NCBI RefSeq assembly: GCF_014645835.1
Contig: NZ_BMMM01000011.1
Location: forward strand, 248,001-312,000
Direction of reading: 5' to 3'
From: Streptomyces albiflavescens
GTDB taxonomy: Bacteria > Actinomycetota > Actinomycetes > Streptomycetales > Streptomycetaceae
Length of the DNA: 64,000 nt
The notes below the pieces were generated by a model. The model did no database searches, had not been told where the DNA came from, and saw only the letters and a program-made list of their open reading frames with translations. The translations under genes were made by a program, and so were the position numbers. Shown here piece by piece: positions 8,454 to 17,696 of the stretch; position 1 is the first letter of the stretch; each line of letters opens with the position of its first letter.

Positions 8454-8490
8454 GCCCTGCCCGGGAACTGTCAGAGGTTCCGGGCAGGGC
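8454..8490 (+). terminator. riboswitch expression-platform hairpin
   Basis: GCCCTGCCCGG (8454-8464) pairs with CCGGGCAGGGC (8480-8490), extended by a few A-T/G-C pairs around a short loop. It sits between the riboswitch and the AGGAGG of the first transporter gene, where it would act as the ligand-dependent terminator. Confidence 0.75.
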
Positions 8491-8523
8491 CGCGTCTCTT
8501 CCTGGTCATCCAGGAGGAAATCA

Positions 8524-9609
8524 GTGAGCAACACCAAGAAGTTCGCGTCCGTGGCCGTCGGCCTCGGTCTGGTCACACTGCCGGTATTGACCGCGTGCGG
8601 GTCCACCGACAGCGGCGGCTCCGCGGACTCCAAGACCGTGACGCTCGTCAGCCACGACTCGTGGGCCGTGTCCAAGAGCGTGCTCAAGGACTTCGAGAAG
8701 CAGTCCGGTTACACGGTCAAGGTCCTGAAGGACGGCGACGCCGGGCAGGCCGTCAACAAGGCGATCCTGACCAAGGACAACCCCCAGGGCGACGTCTTCT
8801 TCGGCGTCGACAACACTCTGCTGTCCCGCGCGCTCGACAACGGGCTCTTCCAGTCGTACGAGGCCAAGGGCTCGGACCTGATCCTCCCGGAGTACCGGGT
8901 CGACCAGGACAAGCACCGGGTCACGCCCATCGACTCCGGCGACATCTGCGTCAACTACGACAAGGCGTACTTCAGCGAGCACAAGCTGACGCCGCCGCAG
9001 TCCTTCGACGACCTGATCAAGCCCGAGTACAAGAACCTCCTCGTCACCGAGAACGCCTCCACGTCCTCGCCCGGCCTCGGCTTCCTGCTCGGGACCGCCG
9101 CGAAGTACGGCGATGGAGGCTGGCAGGACTACTGGAAGAAGCTCAAGGCCAACGGCGTCAAGGTCGTCGACGGCTGGGAGCAGGCCTACAACGACGAGTT
9201 CTCCGGGTCCGCCGGCGGCAAGAAGGCCAAGGCCGACCGGCCGCTGGTCGTCTCGTACGCCTCCTCCCCGCCCGCCGAGGTCATCTACGCCGACCCCAAG
9301 CCGACCACCGCGCCCACCGGTGTCGCGGACGGCACCTGCTTCCGGCAGGTCGAGTACGCCGGGCTGCTGAGCAACGCGAAGAACACCAAGGGCGGCAAGG
9401 CGCTCCTCGACTTCCTGCTCACCAAGGAGTTCCAGGACGACATGCCGCTCAACATGTTCGTCTACCCGGTGCGGGAGGCCGCGCAGGTGCCGCAGGAGTT
9501 CGTGAAGTACGGCCGGCAGGCCAAGGATCCCGAGACCATGGCGCCCACCAAGATCGCCGACAACCGTGACCAGTGGGTCAAGTCGTGGACCTCGCTCGTA
9601 CTGAAGTAG
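8524..9609 (+). CDS. thiB: thiamine ABC transporter, substrate-binding lipoprotein
   Basis: Extracytoplasmic thiamine-binding protein (ThiB family) that delivers ligand to the permease. GTG 8524 has AGGAGG 6 nt upstream. 361 residues; a lipoprotein signal peptide ends in LTAC with Cys25 as the lipidated residue. The ThiB-like pattern follows (VTLVSHDSWAVSK, then FGVDNTLLSRAL, PIDSGDICVNYD, and VSYASSPPAEV). Placement directly behind a TPP riboswitch and ahead of a fused permease and ATPase fits thiamine uptake. Confidence 0.9.
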   Translation: MSNTKKFASVAVGLGLVTLPVLTACGSTDSGGSADSKTVTLVSHDSWAVSKSVLKDFEKQSGYTVKVLKDGDAGQAVNKAILTKDNPQGDVFFGVDNTLLSRALDNGLFQSYEAKGSDLILPEYRVDQDKHRVTPIDSGDICVNYDKAYFSEHKLTPPQSFDDLIKPEYKNLLVTENASTSSPGLGFLLGTAAKYGDGGWQDYWKKLKANGVKVVDGWEQAYNDEFSGSAGGKKAKADRPLVVSYASSPPAEVIYADPKPTTAPTGVADGTCFRQVEYAGLLSNAKNTKGGKALLDFLLTKEFQDDMPLNMFVYPVREAAQVPQEFVKYGRQAKDPETMAPTKIADNRDQWVKSWTSLVLK

Positions 9610-11264
9610 CGCCGGCGAAGGCCCGTAAGGGGAGCGCGGCGCGGCTCGGGCTCATGGCCCTGCCCGTCGCGTTCTTCGCCGTCTTCTTCGCCTACCCCGT
9701 CGCCGCGATCGTGGCCCGCGGTCTCAAGGCCGACGGGGCCTGGCAGTTCGGGCGGATCGGTGATGTGCTCGCGCAGTCGGACATCCGGCACGTGCTGTGG
9801 TTCACCACATGGCAGGCGCTCGTCTCGACGGTGCTCACGCTGCTGATCGCGCTCCCCGGCGCGTATGTGTTCGCGCGCTTCGACTTCAGGGGCAAGCAGG
9901 TCCTGCGGGCGGTTGTGACCGTGCCCTTCGTGCTGCCCACCGTCGTTGTCGGTACGGCCTTCCTGGCCCTCGTCGGCCGCGGCGGGCTCCTGGATCAGCT
10001 GTGGGGCGTACGGCTCGACACCACCGTCTGGGCGATCCTGCTCGCGCATGTCTTCTTCAACTACGCGGTCGTCGTACGGACGGTCGGTGGGCTGTGGTCG
10101 CAGCTCGACCCGCGCCAGGAGGAGGCCGCGCGGATGCTCGGCGCCTCCCGGTTCGCGGCCTGGCGCAAGGTGACGTTGCCGGCCCTGAGTCCGGCCGTGG
10201 CCGCCGCGGCGCTCATGGTCTTCCTCTTCACCTTCACCTCCTTCGGCGTGGTGCAGATCCTCGGCGGACCCACCTTCTCGACGCTCGAAGTCGAGATCTA
10301 CCGGCAGACCTCGGAGATCTTCGACCTGGCGACGGCGGCGGTGCTGACGATGATTCAGTTCGTGGCGGTGGGCGCGATCCTCGTGGTGCACGCCCGGACC
10401 GTACGCCGCCGGGAGACCGCCCTGCGCCTGGTGGCCCCGGAGACGACCGCGCGCCGGCCGCGCGGGGCCGGGCCATGGGCGCTGCTGGCGGGGGTGCTGG
10501 CGAGCATCGTCGTCCTCCTCGTGCTTCCGCTCGGTGTGCTGGTCCAGCGGTCCCTCGACGCCCCCGGCGGCTACGGGTTCGCGTACTACAGGGCGCTGGC
10601 CTCCGCCGACGGCGGCATCTTCCTCGTCGCGCCGATCGAGGCCATCGGCAACTCGCTGGAGTACGCGCTCGCCGCCACCGCCATCGCCGTGGCGATCGGG
10701 GGGCTGGCGGCCGCGGCCCTGACCCGCCGTAACACCGGCCGTCTCGTCAGAGGCTTCGACGCGCTGCTGATGCTGCCGCTCGGCGTCTCCGCCGTGACCG
10801 TCGGCTTCGGGTTCCTGATCGCGCTGGACAAGCCCCCGCTGGATCTGCGGGCGTCCTGGATCCTGGTGCCGCTCGCGCAGGCGCTGGTGGGCGTCCCCTT
10901 CGTGGTACGGACGATGCTGCCCGTGCTGCGAGCGGTGGACGGGCGGCTGCGGGAGGCGGCGGCCGTGCTCGGGGCGTCGCCGTGGCGGGTGTGGCGCGAG
11001 GTCGATCTGCCGATGGTGCGGCGGGCGCTGCTGATCGCGGCCGGGTTCGCCTTCGCGGTGTCGCTCGGCGAGTTCGGGGCGACCGTCTTCATCGCGCGGC
11101 CCGACAACCCGACGCTGCCGGTCGCCGTGGCCCGGCTGCTCGGGCGGGCCGGCGACCTCAACTACGGCCAGGCGATGGCCCTTTCGACGATCTTGATGGT
11201 GGTGTGCGCGGTGGCGCTGCTGTTGTTGGAGCGCGTACGGACCGACCGGACCGGGGAGTTCTAG
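9573..11264 (+). CDS. thiP: thiamine ABC transporter, double-length permease
   Basis: Inner-membrane component with two fused permease halves, about 12 hydrophobic segments in total, as in ThiP/FbpB-type iron-thiamine transporters. Each half has an EAA loop: EEAARMLGASRFAAWRKV and REAAAVLGASPWRVWREV. Starts at GTG 9573 or GTG 9585 both overlap the end of the binding-protein gene; neither has its own ribosome site, which suggests translational coupling. About 560 residues, slightly longer than E. coli ThiP. Confidence 0.88.
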   Translation: MGQVVDLARTEVAPAKARKGSAARLGLMALPVAFFAVFFAYPVAAIVARGLKADGAWQFGRIGDVLAQSDIRHVLWFTTWQALVSTVLTLLIALPGAYVFARFDFRGKQVLRAVVTVPFVLPTVVVGTAFLALVGRGGLLDQLWGVRLDTTVWAILLAHVFFNYAVVVRTVGGLWSQLDPRQEEAARMLGASRFAAWRKVTLPALSPAVAAAALMVFLFTFTSFGVVQILGGPTFSTLEVEIYRQTSEIFDLATAAVLTMIQFVAVGAILVVHARTVRRRETALRLVAPETTARRPRGAGPWALLAGVLASIVVLLVLPLGVLVQRSLDAPGGYGFAYYRALASADGGIFLVAPIEAIGNSLEYALAATAIAVAIGGLAAAALTRRNTGRLVRGFDALLMLPLGVSAVTVGFGFLIALDKPPLDLRASWILVPLAQALVGVPFVVRTMLPVLRAVDGRLREAAAVLGASPWRVWREVDLPMVRRALLIAAGFAFAVSLGEFGATVFIARPDNPTLPVAVARLLGRAGDLNYGQAMALSTILMVVCAVALLLLERVRTDRTGEF

Positions 11265-12299
11265 ATGCTGCTGAGCCTCGAAGGCGCGACCATACGCTTC
11301 GGTGGGCGGCCGGTGCTCGACGCCGTCGACCTCGATGTCGCCGAGCACGAGATCGTCTGTGTGCTCGGGCCGAGCGGCAGCGGCAAGTCCACGTTGCTGC
11401 GGGCGGTGGCCGGATTGCAGTCGCTGGACGCGGGCCGTGTGGTACTGGGCGGGCGCGACCAGGCGGGGGTGGCGGCGCACAAACGGGGCGTCGGCCTGAT
11501 GTTCCAGGACCATCAGCTCTTCCCGCAGCGGGACGTGGGCGGCAATGTCGCCTTCGGGCTGCGGATGCACGGAGCGCCGAAGGGCCGACAGGCCCTGGAA
11601 GTAGGAGAGTTGCTGGAGCTCGTCGGGCTGCCGGGTGCAGAACGGCGGGCTGTCGCGGAACTCTCCGGCGGCGAGCAGCAGCGGGTCGCGCTGGCCCGCG
11701 CGCTCGCGCCCCGCCCGAGTCTGCTGATGCTCGATGAGCCGCTCGGCCAGCTGGACCGCTCGCTGCGCGAGCGGCTCGTCGTGGAACTCCGGGAGCTGTT
11801 CGGCGAGTTGGGCACGACCGTGCTCGCCGTCACGCACGACCAGGGCGAGGCCTTCGCGCTCGCGGACCGGGTCGTGGTGATGCGGGAGGGGCGGATCGCC
11901 CAGTCCGGTACGCCGCTCGAGGTCTGGCAGCGCCCCGCGGACGAGTTCGTGGCCCGCTTCCTCGGCTTCGACAACGTGGTCGAGGCGACGGTGAGCGGGG
12001 AGGCCGCGGACACCCCCTGGGGGAAGGTTCCGGTGCCGGAGGGCGCCCGCCAGGGGCCCGGCACCCTCCTCGTACGGCCCGCCGGCGTACGGCTCGTGGC
12101 CGCGGCCGACGGACTGCGCTGCACGGTTGCCGCGCGCACTTTCCGGGGCACCCACGTAGCCGTGCATCTGCAGCCGGAGGACGCGCCCCGGCTCGAAGCG
12201 GCGTGCGCGCTGCGGGATGCGCCGGAGCCCGGCGACGAGGTCGGCGTGGAGTTCGACGCAGCCGAAACGGTCGTGCTCGGGGAGCCTCCCGCCGCATAA
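11265..12299 (+). CDS. thiQ: thiamine ABC transporter, ATP-binding protein
   Basis: ATPase that powers the transporter. Walker A GPSGSGKST at residues 35-43, Q-loop FQDHQLFP, signature LSGGEQQR, Walker B LLMLDEP and switch His in VTHDQ are all present. 344 residues, longer than ThiQ of enterobacteria because of a C-terminal TOBE-like domain, so it could also fit the Fbp/Pot-type ATPase class; the riboswitch decides for thiamine. The ATG follows the permease stop without a gap. Confidence 0.88.
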   Translation: MLLSLEGATIRFGGRPVLDAVDLDVAEHEIVCVLGPSGSGKSTLLRAVAGLQSLDAGRVVLGGRDQAGVAAHKRGVGLMFQDHQLFPQRDVGGNVAFGLRMHGAPKGRQALEVGELLELVGLPGAERRAVAELSGGEQQRVALARALAPRPSLLMLDEPLGQLDRSLRERLVVELRELFGELGTTVLAVTHDQGEAFALADRVVVMREGRIAQSGTPLEVWQRPADEFVARFLGFDNVVEATVSGEAADTPWGKVPVPEGARQGPGTLLVRPAGVRLVAAADGLRCTVAARTFRGTHVAVHLQPEDAPRLEAACALRDAPEPGDEVGVEFDAAETVVLGEPPAA

Positions 12300-12309
12300 G
12301 GTGCGGATC

Positions 12310-13110
12310 ATGACGCTACTCGGACATGACCGCTACTGCGACGCGATCGAGCTGCAGGTACGTCAGCTGAGGGACGCGGTGGCCTCGGACGGCGCCGACC
12401 TGTCCGCCACCGTGCCGACCTGCCCCGAATGGTCGCTGGAGCAGCTCGTGCGGCACACGGGCGGTGCGCTGCGCTGGGTCGAATTCATCGTCCGCACGCG
12501 GGCGCAGGAGAACGTCCCCGAGGACAGGATTCCGCTCGTCGGCGGTCCGGCGGCCGAGGGCGACTCCGCGGCTCTGGACACCTGGCTCGCGGAGACCGGC
12601 GAGATGCTCGTCGGCACGCTGCGGGAGGCGGGGCCCGACACACGGGTGTGGGCGTGGGCCGGGGTCCTCAACTCCGGCTTCTGGGCGCGCCGGATGACGC
12701 ATGAGCTGGCGATCCACCGGGCCGATGCGTCGCTGGCCGCCGGGCTGCCGTACGTGGTCGACGCCGACGTGGCCGTGGACGCGATCGACGAGTGGCTCGC
12801 GATCGTCGAGTTCGTGCAGCGGACGCAGCCGCACGAGGCGGCGGCCGAGCTGCGCGGTCCGGGCCGCAGCATCCACCTGCACGCCACCGACACCACCCCC
12901 GAGCTGAACGCGGAGTGGGTCGTGGAGCTCACCGAGAACGGTGTCCGATGGCGCCGGGGCCATGAGAAGGCGACCGTCGCGCTGCGCGGCCCGCTCACCG
13001 ACGTACTGCTCGGCTTCTATCGCCGACTGCCGCTGGACGGCGGGCGGTTGGAGGTACTGGGGGAGCGGGAGCTGCTGGACTTCTGGCTGCAGCGGGCGAC
13101 GTTCGGATAG
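12310..13110 (+). CDS. maleylpyruvate isomerase-family mycothiol-dependent enzyme
   Basis: Member of the DinB-like mycothiol-dependent maleylpyruvate isomerase family. ATG 12310 gives 266 residues. The N-terminal four-helix domain shows CPEWSLEQLVRHTGG and the metal-ligand region MTHELAIHRAD (HxxxH-type), followed by a C-terminal SCP2-like domain. Family members use mycothiol as thiol cofactor; the substrate here is unknown. It follows the thiamine ATPase by 10 nt with AAGGTG upstream and may be co-transcribed, although a functional link is not evident. Confidence 0.8.
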   Translation: MTLLGHDRYCDAIELQVRQLRDAVASDGADLSATVPTCPEWSLEQLVRHTGGALRWVEFIVRTRAQENVPEDRIPLVGGPAAEGDSAALDTWLAETGEMLVGTLREAGPDTRVWAWAGVLNSGFWARRMTHELAIHRADASLAAGLPYVVDADVAVDAIDEWLAIVEFVQRTQPHEAAAELRGPGRSIHLHATDTTPELNAEWVVELTENGVRWRRGHEKATVALRGPLTDVLLGFYRRLPLDGGRLEVLGERELLDFWLQRATFG

Positions 13111-13121
13111 CCGTACGCGAA

Positions 13122-13148
13122 TGGCCCGCCCCCCGGGGGGACGGGCCA
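13122..13148. terminator. bidirectional terminator hairpin
   Basis: TGGCCCG (13122-13128) pairs with CGGGCCA (13142-13148), extended by a run of C opposite a run of G. It lies between two convergent genes (ends at 13110 and 13172) and can serve both. Confidence 0.75.
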
Positions 13149-13171
13149 CGCGTGCGTGCGGTGTGTGCGGG

Positions 13172-13858
13172 TCAGTTGGCCTTCGACGCGCCACGGCGGC
13201 GCATACCGAAGAACACCGCTCCGCCGCCCACCACGACGAACGCACCGGCGATGCCGGCGATCATCGGGGTGTTGGAGTTCGCACCGGTCTCGGCGAGGTT
13301 GGAGTCACCGGCCGCGGGAGACGGGGAGTTGTCGCCCGTCGTCGCGGGGGCAGTGGTGCTCTCGGAGGCCGACGGGGTCGGCGTGTCCGAGGGGGTCTCC
13401 GACGGCTTGGGAGTCTCCGACGGCTTCGGGGTCTCCGAAGGCTTCGGCGTCTCGGTGGACTTGCACGCCTCGGACGGCGCGGTCAGAGCCGGCGAGATGT
13501 CCGCGTCGACGATGTTCCCGGCCTTGATGTGCACGCGGTACTGGGCGTTGGGCGCCCAGTCCTCCGAGAACGTGACGGTCGCGCCCTCGCGGGTGCCGGT
13601 GACCGTCTGCTCGCCGATCTTCTTCGCGTCGGCGCCGTTGGACTCAAGGAAGACCGAGACGGTGGCCTCCTTGCCCGAGGCGTCCGTGTCGGTCACGGTG
13701 ATGATGCCCTTCCCGTTGTCGTCGCAGGAGGCGACGGCCGAGAAGTCACGGATGTTGCAAGCAAGTGCGTTGCCCGCGACGCCGAGCGCGAGCGCGGCCG
13801 AGGCGGAGGCAACACCGAGGATTCGCACGGAACGTGCGGTACGGCGAGATATGGACAC
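13172..13858 (-). CDS. LAETG-anchored cell-surface protein
   Basis: Secreted protein of 228 residues predicted to be covalently attached to the cell wall. It has an N-terminal signal peptide (twin Arg near the start, hydrophobic core, cleavage around ALA-C), a ~100-residue folded domain with two Cys, a Thr/Pro/Ser/Glu-rich stalk with four KPSETP repeats, then the sorting signal LAETG, a hydrophobic helix and an RRRG tail. LAXTG is the class E sortase motif of high-GC Gram-positives. GTG 13858 is preceded by GAAGGG. The ligand or function of the folded domain is unknown. Confidence 0.85.
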   Translation of the reverse strand: MSISRRTARSVRILGVASASAALALGVAGNALACNIRDFSAVASCDDNGKGIITVTDTDASGKEATVSVFLESNGADAKKIGEQTVTGTREGATVTFSEDWAPNAQYRVHIKAGNIVDADISPALTAPSEACKSTETPKPSETPKPSETPKPSETPSDTPTPSASESTTAPATTGDNSPSPAAGDSNLAETGANSNTPMIAGIAGAFVVVGGGAVFFGMRRRGASKAN

Positions 13859-14003
13859 GATTGCCCTTCACAGAATGCGCAACTGCGGGGGGTGGGTGGG
13901 GGTTCTGCGACAACAGCGCCCCCAGGAGTCTCACAGGTTTATAAGCGCCGCCTAAGGGCTGTCAATGCATATGCCCTGCCCGGCGGTTGGCTTTGCCTTG
14001 TCA

Positions 14004-15119
14004 TTAACCACCGAGGCGTTTGAGCGCTTCCGGAGCGTGCTCGATCCGGTCGACCAAGGCGATGCGCGACTCCATCGGGCGCTCCCGGGCCAGCGACTGG
14101 AGGAGCGGCCATGTGGGGTGTCTTTCGGTCCAATGCGCCCGGTTCACCAGGACCATGGGGGTGGGTTCGCCACGGGACTCGTAGTAGTTCGGAGTCGCGT
14201 TGTCGAAGATCTCCTGTACGGTCCCGGCGGCGCCCGGCAGGAAGACGACACCCGCGTTCGAGCGGGCCAGCAGTCCGTCCTCACGGGTCGCGTTGGCGAA
14301 ATACTTGGCGATGTGCTCGGCGAAGGCGTTCGGCGGCTCGTGGCCGTAGAACCAGGTGGGGATGCCGACCGAGGGACCGCCCGAGGGCCAGCGCTCCCGT
14401 ATGTCGAAGGCGGCGCGCGCCCAGTCGGTCACCGAAGGGGCGAACGACGGTGCCTTGGCGAGGAGTTGGAGAGACTCGGTGAGCATCGAGTTCTCGAAGG
14501 GCGCCGCGTACGCGCCGAGGTTCGCCGCCTCCATCGCGCCCGGGCCGCCTCCGGTGGCGACCGTGTAACCGGCGCGCGCCAGCTCACGGCCGAGGCGCGC
14601 GGCACCCTCGTACTCCTGTGTGCCGCGCGCCATCGCGTGGCCGCCCATCACGCCGACCACCCGGGCGCCGACGAGGAGTTCGTCGAGCGCGTCCGAGACG
14701 GAGTCGTCATGGATCGCCCGCAGCATCGACGCGAATATGTCTCCGTCGGCCTTGGTGCGCTGGAACCAGGCGTACGCGCGGGCGTCCGGCGTCGCCTCGT
14801 AGCCCGCGTCGAGGGATCCGAAGAGCTCGTCGGGGGAGTAGAGCAGGCCCCGGTACGGGTCGAAGGGCAGGCCGGGCACGGGCGGGAAGACCAACGCGCC
14901 CGCGGCCCTGACCTTTGCCGCCGTCTCGGGGTCCATCGGGCAGCCGAGGAAGACGGCGCCCGCGGTGTCGACGGCGAGCAGCTCTGCCGAACGGTCCGTC
15001 AGGTCGATTGCCTGAACACGGAATTGGGCGAGCGAGCCGCCCGCCGAGACGACCTCGTCGAACTCGGCGAGGGACTCGATCTCACGGTCGCGGGATGCGT
15101 GGAGAGGTGTCGGCTGCAC
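14004..15119 (-). CDS. LOG-family Rossmann-fold protein
   Basis: Nucleotide-binding protein of the LOG ('lysine decarboxylase-like') superfamily. The two diagnostic motifs are present: TGGGPGAMEAAN and LPGAAGTVQEIFD (PGGxGTxxE type with Ala in the third Gly position). 371 residues, about twice the length of small LOG phosphoribohydrolases, so it belongs to the long actinobacterial subgroup whose substrate I cannot name. The GTG start at 15119 has only a weak upstream site. It lies next to the MITE. Confidence 0.8.
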   Translation of the reverse strand: MQPTPLHASRDREIESLAEFDEVVSAGGSLAQFRVQAIDLTDRSAELLAVDTAGAVFLGCPMDPETAAKVRAAGALVFPPVPGLPFDPYRGLLYSPDELFGSLDAGYEATPDARAYAWFQRTKADGDIFASMLRAIHDDSVSDALDELLVGARVVGVMGGHAMARGTQEYEGAARLGRELARAGYTVATGGGPGAMEAANLGAYAAPFENSMLTESLQLLAKAPSFAPSVTDWARAAFDIRERWPSGGPSVGIPTWFYGHEPPNAFAEHIAKYFANATREDGLLARSNAGVVFLPGAAGTVQEIFDNATPNYYESRGEPTPMVLVNRAHWTERHPTWPLLQSLARERPMESRIALVDRIEHAPEALKRLGG

Positions 15120-15130
15120 GCGCCCATGCT

Positions 15131-15338
15131 AGGGCCTGTCGTCACATTCCCGTCTGCCCCGCGACGCCTGGCACGCTCCCCCACTGCCTTAACGGCGTGG
15201 GAGGTGCCCCCACTCGCCGCACCGGACGAAAGCCCAAGTACGTCCAGTACGAGGACTTCCGCCCGGCACGCCGAGAGCACGCACCAGACGCCGCGGGGCC
15301 GCCCTTCGGGCGACGACGGGAATGTGACGACAGGCCCT
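15131..15338. mobile_element. 208-bp MITE with perfect 24-bp inverted ends
   Basis: Left end 15131-15154 (begins AGGGCCTGTCGTCACATTCC) is the exact reverse complement of 15315-15338. The interior has no complete gene but is rich in secondary structure, including GGGAGGTGCCCCC near 15200. Size, non-coding interior and perfect terminal inverted repeats define a miniature inverted-repeat element; I recall similar ~200-bp sequences in other Streptomyces genomes. No clear target duplication is visible at the ends. It sits in the 308-bp gap between the LOG and VOC genes. Confidence 0.85.
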
Positions 15339-15427
15339 GGGCGCGGCGTCCGACGCGGACGCGCGGACCCCCGTACCGCGTGCCCGGCCCGCCCCGCACG
15401 TGCGCCGCGTACCGTGCCGGCCGGGGA

Positions 15428-15835
15428 TCAGCCCTGGACCGCCGTCGGGTCCATCCACATGACCTCCCAGGTGTGGCCGTCCGGGTCGTCGAAGGCGCGG
15501 CCGTACATGAAGCCGTGGTCCTGCGTCTCGCCGGTGGCCGTGCCGCCCGCCGCGATCGCGCCGTCGACCAGTTCGTCGACCTTCTCGCGGCTCTCGGCGC
15601 TCAGACACAGCAGCACCTCGCTGGTCTTCGTCGAGTCCGCGATCTGCTTCTTCGTGAAGTCCGCATAGCGCTGCTTGCTCAGCATCATCGCGATGATCGT
15701 GTCGCTGATCACCACGCAGGCGCAGTCGTCCGTCGTGAACTGCGGGTTGATCGTGTAGCCGAGCTCCGTGAAGAACTTCTTCGAGGTGTCCACGTCGGCC
15801 ACGGGCAGGTTCACGAAGATCATCTGCTGGTACAT
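15428..15835 (-). CDS. VOC-fold (glyoxalase-like) protein
   Basis: Single-domain vicinal-oxygen-chelate protein of 135 residues. It starts MYQQMIFVNLPVADVDTSKKFF and ends with the family's DPDGHTWEVMWMD stretch, where metal-ligand Glu and His-type residues usually lie. Such proteins include antibiotic-binding and dioxygenase-like members; no substrate can be assigned. GGGAG lies 9 nt upstream of the ATG. Confidence 0.8.
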   Translation of the reverse strand: MYQQMIFVNLPVADVDTSKKFFTELGYTINPQFTTDDCACVVISDTIIAMMLSKQRYADFTKKQIADSTKTSEVLLCLSAESREKVDELVDGAIAAGGTATGETQDHGFMYGRAFDDPDGHTWEVMWMDPTAVQG

Positions 15836-15953
15836 CTGAGGTCTCCCGTCGGTGATGTGCTGCTCGCAGGGGTAGACCGGAGGTCCGCGCGAAACTCATC
15901 GCTCGGCGCGAGCTTTTTCGCACGAGGTTCGGCGGACTCATTCCGTACGAGGT

Positions 15954-17696
15954 TCAGCGGACCAGGGGGAGCGCGGCCAGCTCGGCGACCACCCAGGTCA
16001 GTGGGCCGAACACGGCGAGCAGCGCGCCCATGCGCAGGGCCACGGCGCCGCGGAGCATCGCGGTGGGCGCCCCGAGCCGCAGCAGCGCCGCCGTGGTGTC
16101 CGCGCGCGCCTGCTTCGCCTCGACCGCCGCCGTCGCCAGGGTCAGCAGCGTGCACCCGGCGACCAGCAGGGCGCCGAGCGTGGTCAGCGGCCCGAAGTCC
16201 GGGCGCGCGCCCCTGTAGAGCGTCGCCATCGCGAATCCGCCCGACGCCACCGCACACACCACGCCGAGCGGCTGCCCGATGCGCCGCGACTCCGCCTGCA
16301 GCACCCGCCCGGCGAGCAGCCGCAGCGCGCCGGGCCGCACCGCCTGCAGCAGCCGTCCGCACAGGTACGTGATGGCCGGCCCCGCCAGCGCCAGGCCGAC
16401 CGCGGTCAGCACCCAGCCGACCAGCACCCCGCCCGGCCCGCCCACGAAACCGCCGGGCAGCGCGAGCCCGGGCGCTGGGCGGCCCGAAGGGCTCGCGTAC
16501 GTCTCCACGGCGAGGCCCGCCGCGAGCGCGGCCGCGCCCCAGGGGAGGCCGCTCGGGGTGGACTCCAGGGGCGGAAGCCGACGGGGGGCCGACGCGGGGG
16601 CTGTGGCACGGCCCGCAGGGTCGGATCTGCCCGCAGGGTCGGATCTGACGGACGCGTCGGACGCGTCGGATGCGCCGTACGGGGTCGGGTCGCCGGCCCG
16701 GTCGTCGGCGGCCGCGTGCCGGTGCGCGAGTGCGGCCGGGCGGAGGTCGGAGGAGCGGAGGCCGGAGTCGTCCTGGTGGGCGTCCCCGTCGGCGTACGCC
16801 TCCGCGGTCCAGTGGAAGTCGGAGCCTTCGAGGGCGGCGGCCGTGTCGTGATCGGTGCCGGAGAGGTCGTGGGTGTCGGTGCCCGGGCCTCGGTGGGCGT
16901 CGCCACCGGCGTACGCTGCCGCGTCCTCGTGGACACCGGAGCCCTCGCGTCCGTGGGCGCCGGAGCGCGTGCCCGGGGCCACGAGGGCGTCCGTGCCGTC
17001 GTGCGCACCCGCGTGCTCGGGGCCGTCGGCGACGGTGGCCACGTCGGCGGGAGCGGACGCGCCGCGCTCGCCCCCCGCTCGGCGCCCGCCCTGCCGGGCC
17101 CCGCGGCCGGTCGCCTGGCGGGTCGCGTTCTGCCGTGCCGTGAGCCAGGTGCGGCCGTACGACCGCATGGCGCCCTCCGGCTTCCCGCCGTGCGGCCGCA
17201 GGACCAGGGCCACCGTCACGGAGGCCGCGATCGGGACCAGGCTGAGCAGGGTGAGGGCCGCGGGCAGCGGCAGGGACGCGTCGGCGGCGAGGAACTCCGC
17301 GGCCGCGCCGTCGAACGGCATGCCCGTCAGATCGCCGCGCAGGTGCAGGAAGACGAGCAGCGCCAGCATCGAGCCCAGGGTGGTGGAGAGGGCCGTGGTG
17401 GCGGCGGAGACGGCCATCAGGCGGCTCGGGCCGAGGCCGATGGCCGAGAGGCCGGGCCGTGGGCGGGTGCCGGGGTCGGTGCGGGCGACCGCGACGGCGA
17501 AGTACACCGTGGCGGCGAGCGGGGCGACGCACCAGGCCAGGCGCAGGGAGCTGGCGGCCGAGGCGTCCGGATGTGTCATCGCGTACCCCAGCGTGCACAG
17601 CAGCAGGAAGCCGGTGCCCCCGGATGCGGTGGCGACCAGGAGCCGGCGGAGCTGGACGAGGGGCTGGGCCCCGCGGGCTAGACGGAGAGCGAGCAC
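15954..17696 (-). CDS. ABC exporter permease with long hydrophilic insert
   Basis: Membrane subunit of an ABC transporter. The GTG at 17696 lies inside the ATPase gene (19-bp overlap), giving 580 residues. The N-terminal ~180 residues carry about four hydrophobic segments. A hydrophilic region of about 200 residues rich in Asp, His, Gly and Ala follows (repeats such as YADGDAHQD and DPAGRSDPAGR), then about four more membrane segments including a block of FtsX/MacB-permease character (ESRRIGQPLGVV, ending LGAPTAMLRGAVALRMG). The insert looks low-complexity and is unusual for the family. Transported substrate unknown. Confidence 0.75.
   Translation of the reverse strand: MLALRLARGAQPLVQLRRLLVATASGGTGFLLLCTLGYAMTHPDASAASSLRLAWCVAPLAATVYFAVAVARTDPGTRPRPGLSAIGLGPSRLMAVSAATTALSTTLGSMLALLVFLHLRGDLTGMPFDGAAAEFLAADASLPLPAALTLLSLVPIAASVTVALVLRPHGGKPEGAMRSYGRTWLTARQNATRQATGRGARQGGRRAGGERGASAPADVATVADGPEHAGAHDGTDALVAPGTRSGAHGREGSGVHEDAAAYAGGDAHRGPGTDTHDLSGTDHDTAAALEGSDFHWTAEAYADGDAHQDDSGLRSSDLRPAALAHRHAAADDRAGDPTPYGASDASDASVRSDPAGRSDPAGRATAPASAPRRLPPLESTPSGLPWGAAALAAGLAVETYASPSGRPAPGLALPGGFVGGPGGVLVGWVLTAVGLALAGPAITYLCGRLLQAVRPGALRLLAGRVLQAESRRIGQPLGVVCAVASGGFAMATLYRGARPDFGPLTTLGALLVAGCTLLTLATAAVEAKQARADTTAALLRLGAPTAMLRGAVALRMGALLAVFGPLTWVVAELAALPLVR

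Noticed and set aside
9462-12311. 949-residue open frame on the minus strand over the thiamine transporter genes
   Set aside because: Antisense of three recognised genes; composition is His/Arg/Gln/Gly-rich as expected of GC-driven shadow frames.
15189-15941. Minus-strand frame running through the MITE into the VOC gene
   Set aside because: Covers a non-coding mobile repeat; overlaps the VOC gene in another frame.
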